A program made the position numbers and the translations under genes. This document shows positions 42,773 to 50,724 of a stretch of 64,000 nucleotides of DNA, in pieces (within the stretch, counting starts at the first letter, position 1; the number at the start of each line of letters is the position of its first letter). The stretch is from contig NZ_HG964938.1 in assembly GCF_000613245.1 (NCBI RefSeq), forward strand, positions 1,536-65,535, written 5' to 3'. Below the pieces are notes generated by a model. The model had not been told where the DNA came from, ran no database searches, and saw nothing but the letters and a program-made list of their open reading frames with translations. This DNA is from Mycobacterium asiaticum DSM 44297 (GTDB taxonomy: Bacteria > Actinomycetota > Actinomycetes > Mycobacteriales > Mycobacteriaceae).

Positions 42773-43633
42773 GTGACGTCAACCGTGAAATCGCCGCCGA
42801 CGACCAGGGTGATGAATGTGCTTGCCGCGCTGGCGGATTCGCCCGCGCCCCGGTCCTCGGCCGAGCTTGCCAAGCACTGCCGGATCAGCACCTCCACCTG
42901 CTCGTTGATACTGAGCGAGCTGGAAGGACGCGGCTGGGTGGCCCGCCGCGACGACCGGCGCTACACCTTGGGCAGTGGACTGTTCGGACTTGTGCATGGG
43001 TTACGGCGGCAGTTTCCGCTGTTGGACCGGGGCCGTGCTGCACTGAACTTCCTGCACGAAACGCTCGGCTCGGGGTGCTCGATGTCCAAGATCGGCGAAC
43101 GACACCTGGTCACCGTCGACACCGTCGGCCACGGCACCGACGGGGAACACGCCGTCGGTCAGCGCTTTGGAATCGACCCGCCGTTCGGGCTGGTCGCCAT
43201 GGCATGGCGTGACGACGACTCCGTGCAGGCATGGTTGCGCAGGGTGACACCACCGCCGACGCCCGTCGAGATCGCCGGGCACCGTCGCGTGCTGGCCGAC
43301 ATCCGGGCCCGCGGCTACGGCGCGTGGCGGTTCGACGACACCCACCAATCGCTGCACGACCGGCTGGCCGCCGTGCTGGCGTCGCTGGGGCCTACCGAGT
43401 GGGTGACCCGGCAACTCAGGACGCTGATGACGATGATGACGCTGCGGTCGGTCACCGATGTACTCGAAACCGAGCTGAACGCAACGGAATTCGTGGTGCT
43501 GCCGATCTTCGGTCGGGACGGCCAGCCGGAGTATCAGATCGAGATCCACCTCGGCGGCGCCGCCGGCATGACGCTGGTCGAGCTCGAGACCACACTGCGG
43601 CATGCCCAGCGGCTACTGACCGCGCCGACGTAG
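42773..43633 (+). CDS. IclR-family-like transcription regulator
   Basis: A 286-residue regulator. The N-terminal winged-helix spans about residues 10-75: VMNVLAALADSPAPRSSAEL, then HCRISTSTCSLILSELEGRG and YTLGSGLFGLVHGLR, matching IclR proteins. The remaining effector domain is divergent from the standard IclR GAF-like fold, but GIDPPFGLVAMAW and RARGYGAWRFDD fit its general pattern. It faces the DapB-like gene, so it probably controls that gene and itself. The GTG at 42773 follows an AGGGAG site. The same frame is open upstream to 42608 on the other gene, which I discard. Confidence 0.82.
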   Translation: MTSTVKSPPTTRVMNVLAALADSPAPRSSAELAKHCRISTSTCSLILSELEGRGWVARRDDRRYTLGSGLFGLVHGLRRQFPLLDRGRAALNFLHETLGSGCSMSKIGERHLVTVDTVGHGTDGEHAVGQRFGIDPPFGLVAMAWRDDDSVQAWLRRVTPPPTPVEIAGHRRVLADIRARGYGAWRFDDTHQSLHDRLAAVLASLGPTEWVTRQLRTLMTMMTLRSVTDVLETELNATEFVVLPIFGRDGQPEYQIEIHLGGAAGMTLVELETTLRHAQRLLTAPT

Positions 43634-43653
43634 CAGTCATTACTGTGAGAGCC

Positions 43654-44379
43654 ATGACTGCCACCGGGGATATTCGGCGCGCCGCCGACCGGGCCGTCAC
43701 CAGAACACCATGGCTGGAGTCCAGACACTCGTTCTCTTTCGGCGACCACTACGACCCGGACAACACTCACCACGGGCTGTTACTGGTGAACAACGACGAC
43801 GTCGTGGCACCGGCCACCGGCTTCGACACCCACCCGCACCGCGATATGGAGATCGTCACCTGGGTATTGGAAGGTGAACTAGCGCATCGGGATTCCGCCG
43901 GCCATCAGGGCGTGATCTATCCCGGGCTGGCACAGCGGATGTCGGCCGGCAGCGGGATCCTGCACTCGGAGAAGAACGATTCAGCCACGCGGCCAGTGCA
44001 TTTCGTGCAGATGTGGATCCAGCCCGACGAGTACGACATCGCGCCGGGCTATCAGCAACAGCAGATCGACGACCACCTGCTGCGCGGTGGGCTGGTCACC
44101 ATCGCCTCGGGCATCGCCCGGCACGACGCCGCCATCAAACTTCACCAGCGGGGCGCGGCGCTGCACGTCGCCCGACTGGACACCGGCGACACCGTCGACC
44201 TGCCGGCGGCACCGTATCTGCATGTGTTCGCGGCTCGCGGCACAGTGACGTGCGAGGGCGTCGGTGACCTCGGACCGGGCGACGCGGTCCGACTGACCGA
44301 CGCCGACGGGCGACGCCTGATCGCAACGGAGCCCGCTGAGGTGCTGGCATGGGAGATGCACGCGAGGCTGGGCGGCTGA
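43654..44379 (+). CDS. Pirin-family protein (Rv0181c type)
   Basis: A 241-residue bicupin of the pirin family. The metal-binding residues of pirin are present: His60 and His62 (DTHPHRDME), His104 and Glu106 (ILHSEKND). Some bacterial pirins act as quercetinase-like dioxygenases; others are regulators. The true role here is unknown. The ATG at 43654 has only a weak ribosome site (GAGAG). It lies 20 bases after the IclR-type gene and upstream of the Pip/YhgE-like gene. The orthologue is Rv0181c. Confidence 0.9.
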   Translation: MTATGDIRRAADRAVTRTPWLESRHSFSFGDHYDPDNTHHGLLLVNNDDVVAPATGFDTHPHRDMEIVTWVLEGELAHRDSAGHQGVIYPGLAQRMSAGSGILHSEKNDSATRPVHFVQMWIQPDEYDIAPGYQQQQIDDHLLRGGLVTIASGIARHDAAIKLHQRGAALHVARLDTGDTVDLPAAPYLHVFAARGTVTCEGVGDLGPGDAVRLTDADGRRLIATEPAEVLAWEMHARLGG

Positions 44380-44432
44380 CCGACACTAGAGCGGACCGAC
44401 ATTAGAGTGGGCACGACAGACAGGAGCCCCGC

Positions 44433-45926
44433 ATGTCTCAGAAACACGCCCGGCACGCGGCGCCCAAACCCAACCGGAGCACCAAGGCGCTTCGCACGGT
44501 CCGGTTCTGGCTGGCGCCGATCGTTATCACCCTGGCCTTGATGTCCGCGCTGTCCGCGCTGTACCTGGGCGGCATCTTGAATCCGACCACGAACCTGCGG
44601 CATTTCCCGATCGCGATCGTCAACCAGGACGCCGGCCCCTACGGCAAACAGATCGCCGACGGCATGGTGGGCAGCCTGGACAAGGAGAAGTTCGACGTCC
44701 GGTTGGTGACGCAGGCCGAGGCCAAGCAACTGCTGGACCGGGCCCAGGTGTACGGCGAGCTGGTCATTCCGCCCGGATTCTCGTCGCAGTTGCGAGATCT
44801 CGGCGAGAGCGCGGTGACCGCCAATCGCGCCGAGCGGCCCTTCATCACCATCTCGACCAACCCACGGGCCGGCACGTTGGGCTCAAGCATCGCAAGCCAG
44901 ACCTTCACTCAGGCCGTGGGCGTGGCGAACGGCAAAGTGGGCGAACGGCTTACGGCGGATGTGGCTGCCCAGACCGGCGGTGCGCCACTGGCCGGCGCAT
45001 CGATGCTGGCCCTGGCCAATCCGATCGATGTCAAGGTCAACGTGTACAACCCGCTACCCAACGGCACCGGTAACGGCTTGTCGGCTTTCTACTATGCCCT
45101 CCTGCTGTTGCTGGCCGGGTTCACCGGCAGCATCGTGGTGAGCACGCTCGTCGATTCGATGCTCGGTTACGTACCAGCCGAATTCGGTCCGGTCTACCGG
45201 TTCGCCGAGCAGGTGCACATCTCCCGATTCCGCACCCTGCTCGTCAAGTGGGGGCTGATGGTGACCCTGGCGTTGCTGACATCCGGGGGTTATATGGCGA
45301 TCGCCCACAAGCTCGGCATGCCCATTCCCCAGGGCTGGCAGCTGTGGCTGTTCGGAGTGTTCGCGATCAGCGCGGTGGGCATCACGTCCAGTTCGCTGAT
45401 CGCGGTGCTGGGTTCGATGGGCCTGCTGGTCAGCATGCTGATCTTCGTGATCCTGGGCCTGCCGTCGGCGGGCGCGACGGTGCCCCTGGAAGCCACTCCG
45501 TCCTTCTTCCGCTGGCTGGCCGAGTTCGAGCCGATGCATCAGGTGTTCCTGGGGGTGCGGTCGCTGCTGTATCTCAATGGCCATGCCGAAGCCGGTCTGT
45601 CGCAGGCGCTGCTCATGACGGCGATCGGGCTGGTCATCGGCCTGCTGTTGGGGGGCATCGTCACCGTGATGTACGACCGCAAGGGTTTCCACCGGATCCA
45701 GGGAGCAGTCGCGCTGGCGATCGCCGCCGAACACCAGGCTCAGCATCAGGCGCGCAAGCGCAAGGAGGCGCAAGCCGACCAGGCGCCCGAGCCCGAGCCC
45801 GAGCCGGAGCCCGAGCCCGAGCCGGAGCCCGCGAGCAAGCCGGAGCCCGAGAGCAAGCTGGAAACCGAGCCCGAACCGGCACCCGAAACCGGCCCTAAGC
45901 CCGAATCCTCAAGCAAGCAAACGTAA
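44433..45926 (+). CDS. YhgE/Pip-like membrane protein with Glu-Pro tail (Rv0180c type)
   Basis: A 497-residue membrane protein. A first helix lies near residues 27-50. An extracellular domain with ANGKVGERLTADVAAQTGG follows, then a bundle of five helices from about 210 to 410 (FYYALLLLLAGFTGSIVV, LLVSMLIFVILGLP, GLVIGLLLGGIVTVM). This is the plan of ABC-2/YhgE-Pip permease-like proteins (DUF3533). The cytoplasmic tail after about 435 has a run of Glu-Pro pairs coded by a hexanucleotide repeat. The ATG follows AGGAG. It probably functions in envelope export or secretion, as yet undefined. The orthologue is Rv0180c. Confidence 0.85.
   Translation: MSQKHARHAAPKPNRSTKALRTVRFWLAPIVITLALMSALSALYLGGILNPTTNLRHFPIAIVNQDAGPYGKQIADGMVGSLDKEKFDVRLVTQAEAKQLLDRAQVYGELVIPPGFSSQLRDLGESAVTANRAERPFITISTNPRAGTLGSSIASQTFTQAVGVANGKVGERLTADVAAQTGGAPLAGASMLALANPIDVKVNVYNPLPNGTGNGLSAFYYALLLLLAGFTGSIVVSTLVDSMLGYVPAEFGPVYRFAEQVHISRFRTLLVKWGLMVTLALLTSGGYMAIAHKLGMPIPQGWQLWLFGVFAISAVGITSSSLIAVLGSMGLLVSMLIFVILGLPSAGATVPLEATPSFFRWLAEFEPMHQVFLGVRSLLYLNGHAEAGLSQALLMTAIGLVIGLLLGGIVTVMYDRKGFHRIQGAVALAIAAEHQAQHQARKRKEAQADQAPEPEPEPEPEPEPEPASKPEPESKLETEPEPAPETGPKPESSSKQT
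45786..45830 (+). repeat. Hexanucleotide tandem repeat coding Glu-Pro
   Basis: About seven units of CCCGAG/CCGGAG encode (Pro-Glu) pairs in the C-terminal tail of the Rv0180c-type protein. Units differ only at the third base. Such runs change length by slippage, so copy number may vary between strains. Confidence 0.85.
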
Positions 45927-46034
45927 TTCCGGCGCGGCCCAACCGTCACGCACCTGTTACTAAAGTTGACAGTGTGACAGATGTGACTAATCCTTGGATG
46001 GTAGTTCCGGATTTTGCGGCCGAAAGGGCTCCCC

Positions 46035-47117
46035 GTGCCGACCCCATCCGCGGTCTTGCGCAGGCTGACGGCGAGCTTCGCCGCGCTGACAATCTGCGTT
46101 GCCGTGGCCGTCACCACCGGGCAACCGGTCGCCCACGCCGCCGACGCCCGGGAGCTGCTCGAGCAGGCCATTGCCACCACCAAGGGTTCCTACCTGGTGT
46201 ACAACTTCGGCGGCGGCCACCCGATGCCGCTGCTCGACGGGTCCGGCCACTGGTACGAGATGAACAACGGTGGCCACCTGATGATCATCAAGAACGCGTC
46301 GTCGCGGTTGCAGCCGCACCTGTTGGTCGACACCCACCGGGGTGACCAGGCCCGCTGCGAGAACAACCCGGGCGCCCGTACCGGCGAAGGGCTCTACCAG
46401 GCATCCGAGATCTATCCGCCGCTGCAGGCGTGGCAGCGCATGGGACAACCCACGATCGCCATCAACGCCAACTTCTTCGATGTCCGTGGGCAGAAGGGCG
46501 GTTCCTGGCGCAGCACCGGCTGCAGTTCCCCGCTGGGCGCCTTCGTGGACAACACCAACGGCCAGGGCCGCGCGAACCAGGCCGTCACCGGAACCGCCGC
46601 CTACCCGGGCAAGCAGGGTCTGTCCGGCGGCAACGAGTCCTGGACCTCGCTGACGACGATGATCCTGCCGGTCGGTGGTGCGCCATACGTGTTGCGTCCC
46701 AAGGGCAGAGAAGACTACGACCTGGCCACACCGGTCGTCGAGGACCTGCTGAACAAGAACGCCAAGTTCGTCGCGGTGGCCGGAATCGGCCTGCTGTCGC
46801 CGGGCAATACCGGGCAACTGCATGACGGTGGTCCCAGTGCGGCGCGGACGGCGCTGGCCTACGCCAAGCAGCGCGACGAGATGTACGTCTTCGAAGGCGG
46901 CAGCTACACCCCCGACAACATCCAGGATCTGTTCCGCGGCCTGGGCAGCGACACCGCGGTGCTGCTCGACGGCGGTGGCTCGTCGGCGATCGTGCTGCGT
47001 CGCGACACCGGTGGGATGTGGGCCGGCGCAGGATCACCGAAGGGCTCGTGCGACACCCGTCAGGTGCTGTGCGACTCGCGCGAGCGGGCGCTACCGAGTT
47101 GGCTCGCGTTCAACTGA
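46035..47117 (+). CDS. Exported phosphodiester glycosidase-like protein (Rv0179c/LprO type)
   Basis: A 360-residue exported protein with a NAGPA-type phosphodiester-glycosidase domain (PF09992). Conserved segments include INANFFDVRG near 155 and VLLDGGGSSAIVLR near 322, characteristic of this fold. The signal peptide ends near QPVAHA|AD at about 35. M. tuberculosis Rv0179c is called LprO, a lipoprotein. Here the only nearby Cys lies in ALTICVAV, which does not fit a lipobox, so this copy looks secreted and not lipidated. I start at the GTG at 46035, preceded six bases back by AAAGGG. A TTG at 46014 would add seven residues. It overlaps the convergent DUF1275 gene by 27 bases. Confidence 0.85.
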   Translation: MPTPSAVLRRLTASFAALTICVAVAVTTGQPVAHAADARELLEQAIATTKGSYLVYNFGGGHPMPLLDGSGHWYEMNNGGHLMIIKNASSRLQPHLLVDTHRGDQARCENNPGARTGEGLYQASEIYPPLQAWQRMGQPTIAINANFFDVRGQKGGSWRSTGCSSPLGAFVDNTNGQGRANQAVTGTAAYPGKQGLSGGNESWTSLTTMILPVGGAPYVLRPKGREDYDLATPVVEDLLNKNAKFVAVAGIGLLSPGNTGQLHDGGPSAARTALAYAKQRDEMYVFEGGSYTPDNIQDLFRGLGSDTAVLLDGGGSSAIVLRRDTGGMWAGAGSPKGSCDTRQVLCDSRERALPSWLAFN

Positions 47118-47786
47118 GTCCGGCCCGTACCGGAAGATCAGCAGACTGGTCGCCACGACGGCCGCCGCCAGCGCCAGCACCGGTGCGACGGTGATCCAGG
47201 TGAGCGTGGCACCCACCACCGCCCCCGCGCACATTGTGCACACCACGCTGTAGCGCAGCTTCTCGCGCTGTCCGGTTCCCCCGGCCAGCCGGCTGTCTAC
47301 GCCGAGGCCGACGATCGTCGAGGTCAGCACGGTGGTGGTGAGCTCCTGAATGCCGAACTGCCGGGCGGTGGAATGCTGCACGCCGTACGCGATCGCCATG
47401 CCGCCGATCAGGACGAGTTTGGTGTTGTCGTGATAGCGCAGCACCCCGGTGCCCGCGAGCACCGACAAAGCCGCGAGCAGCACCACCTCGGTGCCCAACG
47501 CGGCGGTCAGCCACGGCCTGGTGCGCTCGCCGAAGTGCCGCATCAACCGTCCGCCGACGATGGTGCCGGTGACGAAGCTGGGGAACGCCACGACGGCGGC
47601 GGTGAGGTCGACGGTGGTGTTCGGGGCGAACCAGAAGCCCAGGAAGATCACATTGCCGGTCATGTTGGCGACGAACACATGCCCGAGTACCAGCACACTG
47701 ATCGCGTCGGCGAGTCCGGTCGAGAAGGTCAGCAACAGCAGCGCCGTCACGGTCAACCGGTTGGACACCGGGGATGCGACGACCAT
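47091..47786 (-). CDS. DUF1275 (YoaK-like) membrane protein at the mce1 operon tail
   Basis: A 231-residue protein with six or so membrane helices. TFSTGLADAISVLVLGHVFV and NMTGNVIFLGF near 20-50 match the DUF1275/YoaK family signature (a Thr/Gly/Asn-Val-rich pair of helices). No transported substrate is known for the family. It starts 16 bases after the Rv0178-type stop on the same strand, so it is probably read from the mce1 message. Its end overlaps the convergent phosphodiester-glycosidase gene by 27 bases. I recall no such gene at this place in M. tuberculosis. Confidence 0.85.
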   Translation of the reverse strand: MVVASPVSNRLTVTALLLLTFSTGLADAISVLVLGHVFVANMTGNVIFLGFWFAPNTTVDLTAAVVAFPSFVTGTIVGGRLMRHFGERTRPWLTAALGTEVVLLAALSVLAGTGVLRYHDNTKLVLIGGMAIAYGVQHSTARQFGIQELTTTVLTSTIVGLGVDSRLAGGTGQREKLRYSVVCTMCAGAVVGATLTWITVAPVLALAAAVVATSLLIFRYGPDSVEREPTR

Positions 47787-47802
47787 TGCGGAACCGATAT
47801 CG

Positions 47803-48519
47803 CTACAGGTGCGGGGTCACATCCAGCTGGGTGACGGTGGTCATCCGGGTCACCTTCCAGCGGTCGTCGTCGCGCTTCATCACCAACCGGTAGGACAGGT
47901 ATTTCAGTGCCGGGATGTTCTTGGTCAGCGGGCTGGTCGTGGTGGTGTTGGTGTACACGATCGCGACGGCATTCGGGCCGTCCAGCGACTCGACCGCCAC
48001 CCCCGTCACCTCAGTGGAGTTGGTGACCTTCGCCTGCTTGTTGGGCGCGGCGATCTGGTCGACGAACTTGCGGTACTGAGCACCGAAGTCGCCGGCGAGG
48101 TAGTTCGCGGCGCGATCGGCCAGGCTGTCCATGTTCTCCGGCGTGTAGCTCCACAATGTGGTGATCGCGCTCGCCGCTGCACGCGCCACCTTCAGCTTGA
48201 CCTCGATGGTGGCCCGCTCGGCCAGGTATGGCTGGACGGTCGCCCCGGCGAAGGCCGCAGAGCCGACGAACAGCGCCGCGATCAGGGCGAACACGGCGGC
48301 CAGCCGCCGCCCGGTCCGCTTCTTCTTAGTTTTCTTTTCCTTGGGAGCTGCCTCGGTAGCCGCGGCCTCGTCAGACTCGTCGGTGGTCTCTTCGGTGGCA
48401 CCGTCCTCCGTGGGCTCGGTTTCCGTGGGCTCGGCTTCCGTGGCCTCGGCTTCCGTGGGCTCGGCTTCCGTGGCCTTGTCGACGGTCAGATCACCTGCTG
48501 CAGGTTGCTGATCTTCCAC
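47803..48519 (-). CDS. Mce-associated membrane protein (Rv0178 type)
   Basis: A 238-residue protein of the Mce-associated (Mas/Mam) group. It has an acidic cytoplasmic N terminus built on repeated EPTEAE/EATEAE units, a Lys-rich KEKKTKKKRTGRR border and one membrane helix near 73-95. An exported domain of about 140 residues follows, likely NTF2-like, ending MTTVTQLDVTPHL. These proteins stabilise or assist the Mce1 transporter. The GTG at 48519 has GGAAGGG before it and overlaps the Rv0177-type gene by 34 bases. Confidence 0.88.
   Translation of the reverse strand: MEDQQPAAGDLTVDKATEAEPTEAEATEAEPTETEPTEDGATEETTDESDEAAATEAAPKEKKTKKKRTGRRLAAVFALIAALFVGSAAFAGATVQPYLAERATIEVKLKVARAAASAITTLWSYTPENMDSLADRAANYLAGDFGAQYRKFVDQIAAPNKQAKVTNSTEVTGVAVESLDGPNAVAIVYTNTTTTSPLTKNIPALKYLSYRLVMKRDDDRWKVTRMTTVTQLDVTPHL
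48406..48478 (-). repeat. 15-base tandem repeat coding the acidic Rv0178-type N terminus
   Basis: Nearly five units of a 15-base sequence (TTCCGTGGGCTCGGC and close variants at 48406-48420, 48421-48435, 48436-48450, 48451-48465 and a partial 48466-48478). On the minus strand they code EPTEAE-like pentapeptides. The period keeps the reading frame, so length changes alter only the acidic tail. Confidence 0.8.
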
Positions 48520-49037
48520 TGATTCCCTTCCTGCTTAGCTGTTGCCGACCAACGGTTGGTGTTCTCGAAGACCTGCTTGCCGTCCGGCGACTTGGAGGTT
48601 ACGTCGGTGGCGACCAGCACGGTGACGCTGCCGTCGTCGTTCCATCGTTCTACGCCGGCCTCCAGCACCGTGCCGGTGGCCCGTTCCGCGCGCGCCACCT
48701 GGAGCAGGATCTCGTTGGCCTTCTCCTCGTACTGCTTGTGGAAGTCGCCGGTGGCCTGGGCCAGCACCCGATCGATGTAGTCGTTCGCGTGGAACGGGTC
48801 GATGGAGGTGAAGCCGGTCATGAACCACTTCACGTAATTGACCGCCGAGGTCTCCCGCTCGGCGGTACGGTCCCGCACGACATGGTCGACCAACATCAGG
48901 GTCGATACCGTGATCGCCGCGACCATCACCAACGCGGCGAACGTCGAGACAAGCGGCAGTTCCCATCGCCGCCGCGGGATCGGCTGGGCGACAAGCAGCG
49001 ATTCCTCGCCGGGTCTGAACTTGCGGCGCGGGCTCAT
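48486..49037 (-). CDS. Mce-associated membrane protein (Rv0177 type)
   Basis: A 183-residue protein with a basic cytoplasmic start, one membrane helix at about 28-50 (LPLVSTFAALVMVAAITVST) and an exported domain. Elements such as VKWFMTGFTSIDPFHANDYI and KQEGNQWKISNLQQVI fit the NTF2-like fold of Mce-associated proteins. Its ATG overlaps the stop of the upstream RDD gene as ATGA, and its end overlaps the start of the Rv0178-type gene by 34 bases. It is part of the mce1 operon. Confidence 0.88.
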   Translation of the reverse strand: MSPRRKFRPGEESLLVAQPIPRRRWELPLVSTFAALVMVAAITVSTLMLVDHVVRDRTAERETSAVNYVKWFMTGFTSIDPFHANDYIDRVLAQATGDFHKQYEEKANEILLQVARAERATGTVLEAGVERWNDDGSVTVLVATDVTSKSPDGKQVFENTNRWSATAKQEGNQWKISNLQQVI

Positions 49038-50011
49038 TTTGGATTCTCCGGCGGCTTCGGCTTGGCCAGGACGGTGAGATCGTCCACCCGCCAGTGCTGC
49101 TGGGAATCTCTGGCGAATTTCACCCGGACGCTGGCGGTGATGTAGCGGACGTCGTTCCCGGAGCCGCGCCGGCCCTGCATGAACAGCAGCATCGCGGCCC
49201 GATCCGCCGTCGCGGACAGCACCGAGCTGGCCGAGACCCAGTACTCGTTGATGACCGGATGGCCCTTCTCCACGGCCCGCTGCTGGGCGGCCAGCTCGGG
49301 ACGGTATCGATCGGTGGTCAATGCCAGCGCGCGGGCGAAATCAGCGTGCAACGTGGCCGGGTCATAGGTCAGCATTTGGGCGACCAGCTTGGGGCCCTGA
49401 GTCGAGATCTCGGCGCGGGCGCGGTCACCGGCCTGCGCCTGGGCGTAGACCGCCTGGTACCCAATCCCGGTGGCGTCCAGGCACAGCGTGGCTGCGACCA
49501 GGAGCGTCACGGCGGTCCACTGCCGAACCTTCGCGGGCCGCTCGTGCGGGACCACCCGAAGCACCTCGGTGCGGGTGAGCATGTCGGCGAAGGTGCGGCG
49601 CTCGGAATCCCACAGCGGCCACAGCCAGCCGATCAGCAGCGCCGCGGTGTCGATCAGGTGCGCGAACTCGCGGACCAGCAACCGCCATGGGCCGATCTGC
49701 GTGCCGTCGCGCCGCACCACCGCGATGCCGAACAATGCGCGTCCCAAACTCCAGCCGGTAATGGTGGGCAGCAGCAACCGGTTGACCAGCACCAGCAGCA
49801 CGATGGCCGCCAGGACCGACACGCATGTCCACCACCAGGGGCTGCGGGCCGGCAGCGCGAACGAGGTCAGCGCCAGGGTGGCGATCACGGCGAGGCCGGG
49901 CAGGGCGTCCACGCAGAACGCGGCGGCCCGCAACCGCCACGGCGCCGCGGCCTTCTCGGGTAGGTCCTGCGCGGTGTCCGTGGTCGGGATGTCTTCGACC
50001 ACCACCGTCAC
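49034..50011 (-). CDS. RDD-domain Mce-associated protein (Rv0176 type)
   Basis: A 325-residue protein fusing an RDD membrane domain to an outer Mas-like domain. The RDD part covers about residues 23-150: an Arg at the first helix (WRLRAAAFCVDALPGLAVI), then LLLPTITGWSLGRALFGIAV and ADMLTRTEVLRVV. A further helix near 160-182 leads to the exported domain, ending WRVDDLTVLAKPKPP. It is part of the mce1 operon, joined by GTGA and ATGA overlaps to both neighbours. Role assumed to be in Mce1 complex assembly or stability. Confidence 0.88.
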   Translation of the reverse strand: MTVVVEDIPTTDTAQDLPEKAAAPWRLRAAAFCVDALPGLAVIATLALTSFALPARSPWWWTCVSVLAAIVLLVLVNRLLLPTITGWSLGRALFGIAVVRRDGTQIGPWRLLVREFAHLIDTAALLIGWLWPLWDSERRTFADMLTRTEVLRVVPHERPAKVRQWTAVTLLVAATLCLDATGIGYQAVYAQAQAGDRARAEISTQGPKLVAQMLTYDPATLHADFARALALTTDRYRPELAAQQRAVEKGHPVINEYWVSASSVLSATADRAAMLLFMQGRRGSGNDVRYITASVRVKFARDSQQHWRVDDLTVLAKPKPPENPK

Positions 50012-50724
50012 TTGGTCACCTGGTCGAGCTTGGAGATCTTGTAACTACCCTCCGTCGGCGTCATCTTCACCCGCAACCGGTAGCCAGTCTCCTGGTTCTG
50101 CGCCTCGTCGTTGGACACCTTCACGCGCAGCGCGACGAGGATGTCGACGCTGCCGTCCGGGTTGTTGCGCTCGACGGCCGCGCGCATATCCGACACCTGA
50201 AGATGCACGTTGGCGGCCTGGTAGGCCTGCACCAGCATGCTGCTGTACAGCAGCGCCTGGGTGCGGTACTGGTCGGTGCCGCAGTCGATGATCTTCTGTT
50301 CACTGGCGGCCATGCTGCTGGTGTCGGGCGCCTGCGTCGCGGCGACGCAGTCCTTTGCTATCTGCAACGCCTGCGCATCGTTGCGCGCAAACGTCTGGAT
50401 CTCCTGGTGTGACCGCAACGCGAAATATCCGCCGGCCCCGATCCCGCCGGCGGCCAGCAGGAGCAGCGCCGCCGCTCCCGCCAGCCAGGTGCGATTCACC
50501 CGCGAGGGACGGCGTTCCACAGCCGGTTCCTCAGCCGGAGCTTGCTCGTCGGGCGATTCCTCGGTCTCCTCGGACGCTTCGGTCTCCTCGGACGCTTCGG
50601 TCTCCGAAGCGTCGGGCTCAGCCTCGGCCGCTGTGGTCGCCGAATCCTCGTCCGTCGCCGTGGCCGTCAGTGAATCGTCCTCGTCGATGGGGTTCAGCCG
50701 GCTGGCGCCAGCATCTCCTTCCAT
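50008..50724 (-). CDS. Mce-associated membrane protein (Rv0175 type)
   Basis: A 238-residue protein. The cytoplasmic N terminus (about 1-65) is very acidic with repeated SEETEASEETE units. A membrane helix lies at about 78-100 (LAGAAALLLLAAGGIGAGGY). An exported domain follows with two Cys (Cys124, Cys148) that could pair, ending SYKISKLDQVTK. The ATG lies inside the last 31 bases of mce1F, and the stop overlaps the RDD gene as GTGA. It is the first of four Mce-associated genes after mce1F. Confidence 0.88.
   Translation of the reverse strand: MEGDAGASRLNPIDEDDSLTATATDEDSATTAAEAEPDASETEASEETEASEETEESPDEQAPAEEPAVERRPSRVNRTWLAGAAALLLLAAGGIGAGGYFALRSHQEIQTFARNDAQALQIAKDCVAATQAPDTSSMAASEQKIIDCGTDQYRTQALLYSSMLVQAYQAANVHLQVSDMRAAVERNNPDGSVDILVALRVKVSNDEAQNQETGYRLRVKMTPTEGSYKISKLDQVTK
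50563..50598 (-). repeat. 18-base tandem repeat coding the acidic Rv0175-type N terminus
   Basis: GGTCTCCTCGGACGCTTC occurs at 50563-50580 and again at 50581-50598, followed by a partial third copy. On the minus strand it codes EASEET hexapeptides. The two full copies are identical, which points to recent duplication. Confidence 0.8.

Noticed and set aside
45786..50598. Short tandem repeats taken as a CRISPR-like array
   Set aside because: Units are 6, 15 and 18 bases with no spacers, all in frame inside coding sequence.
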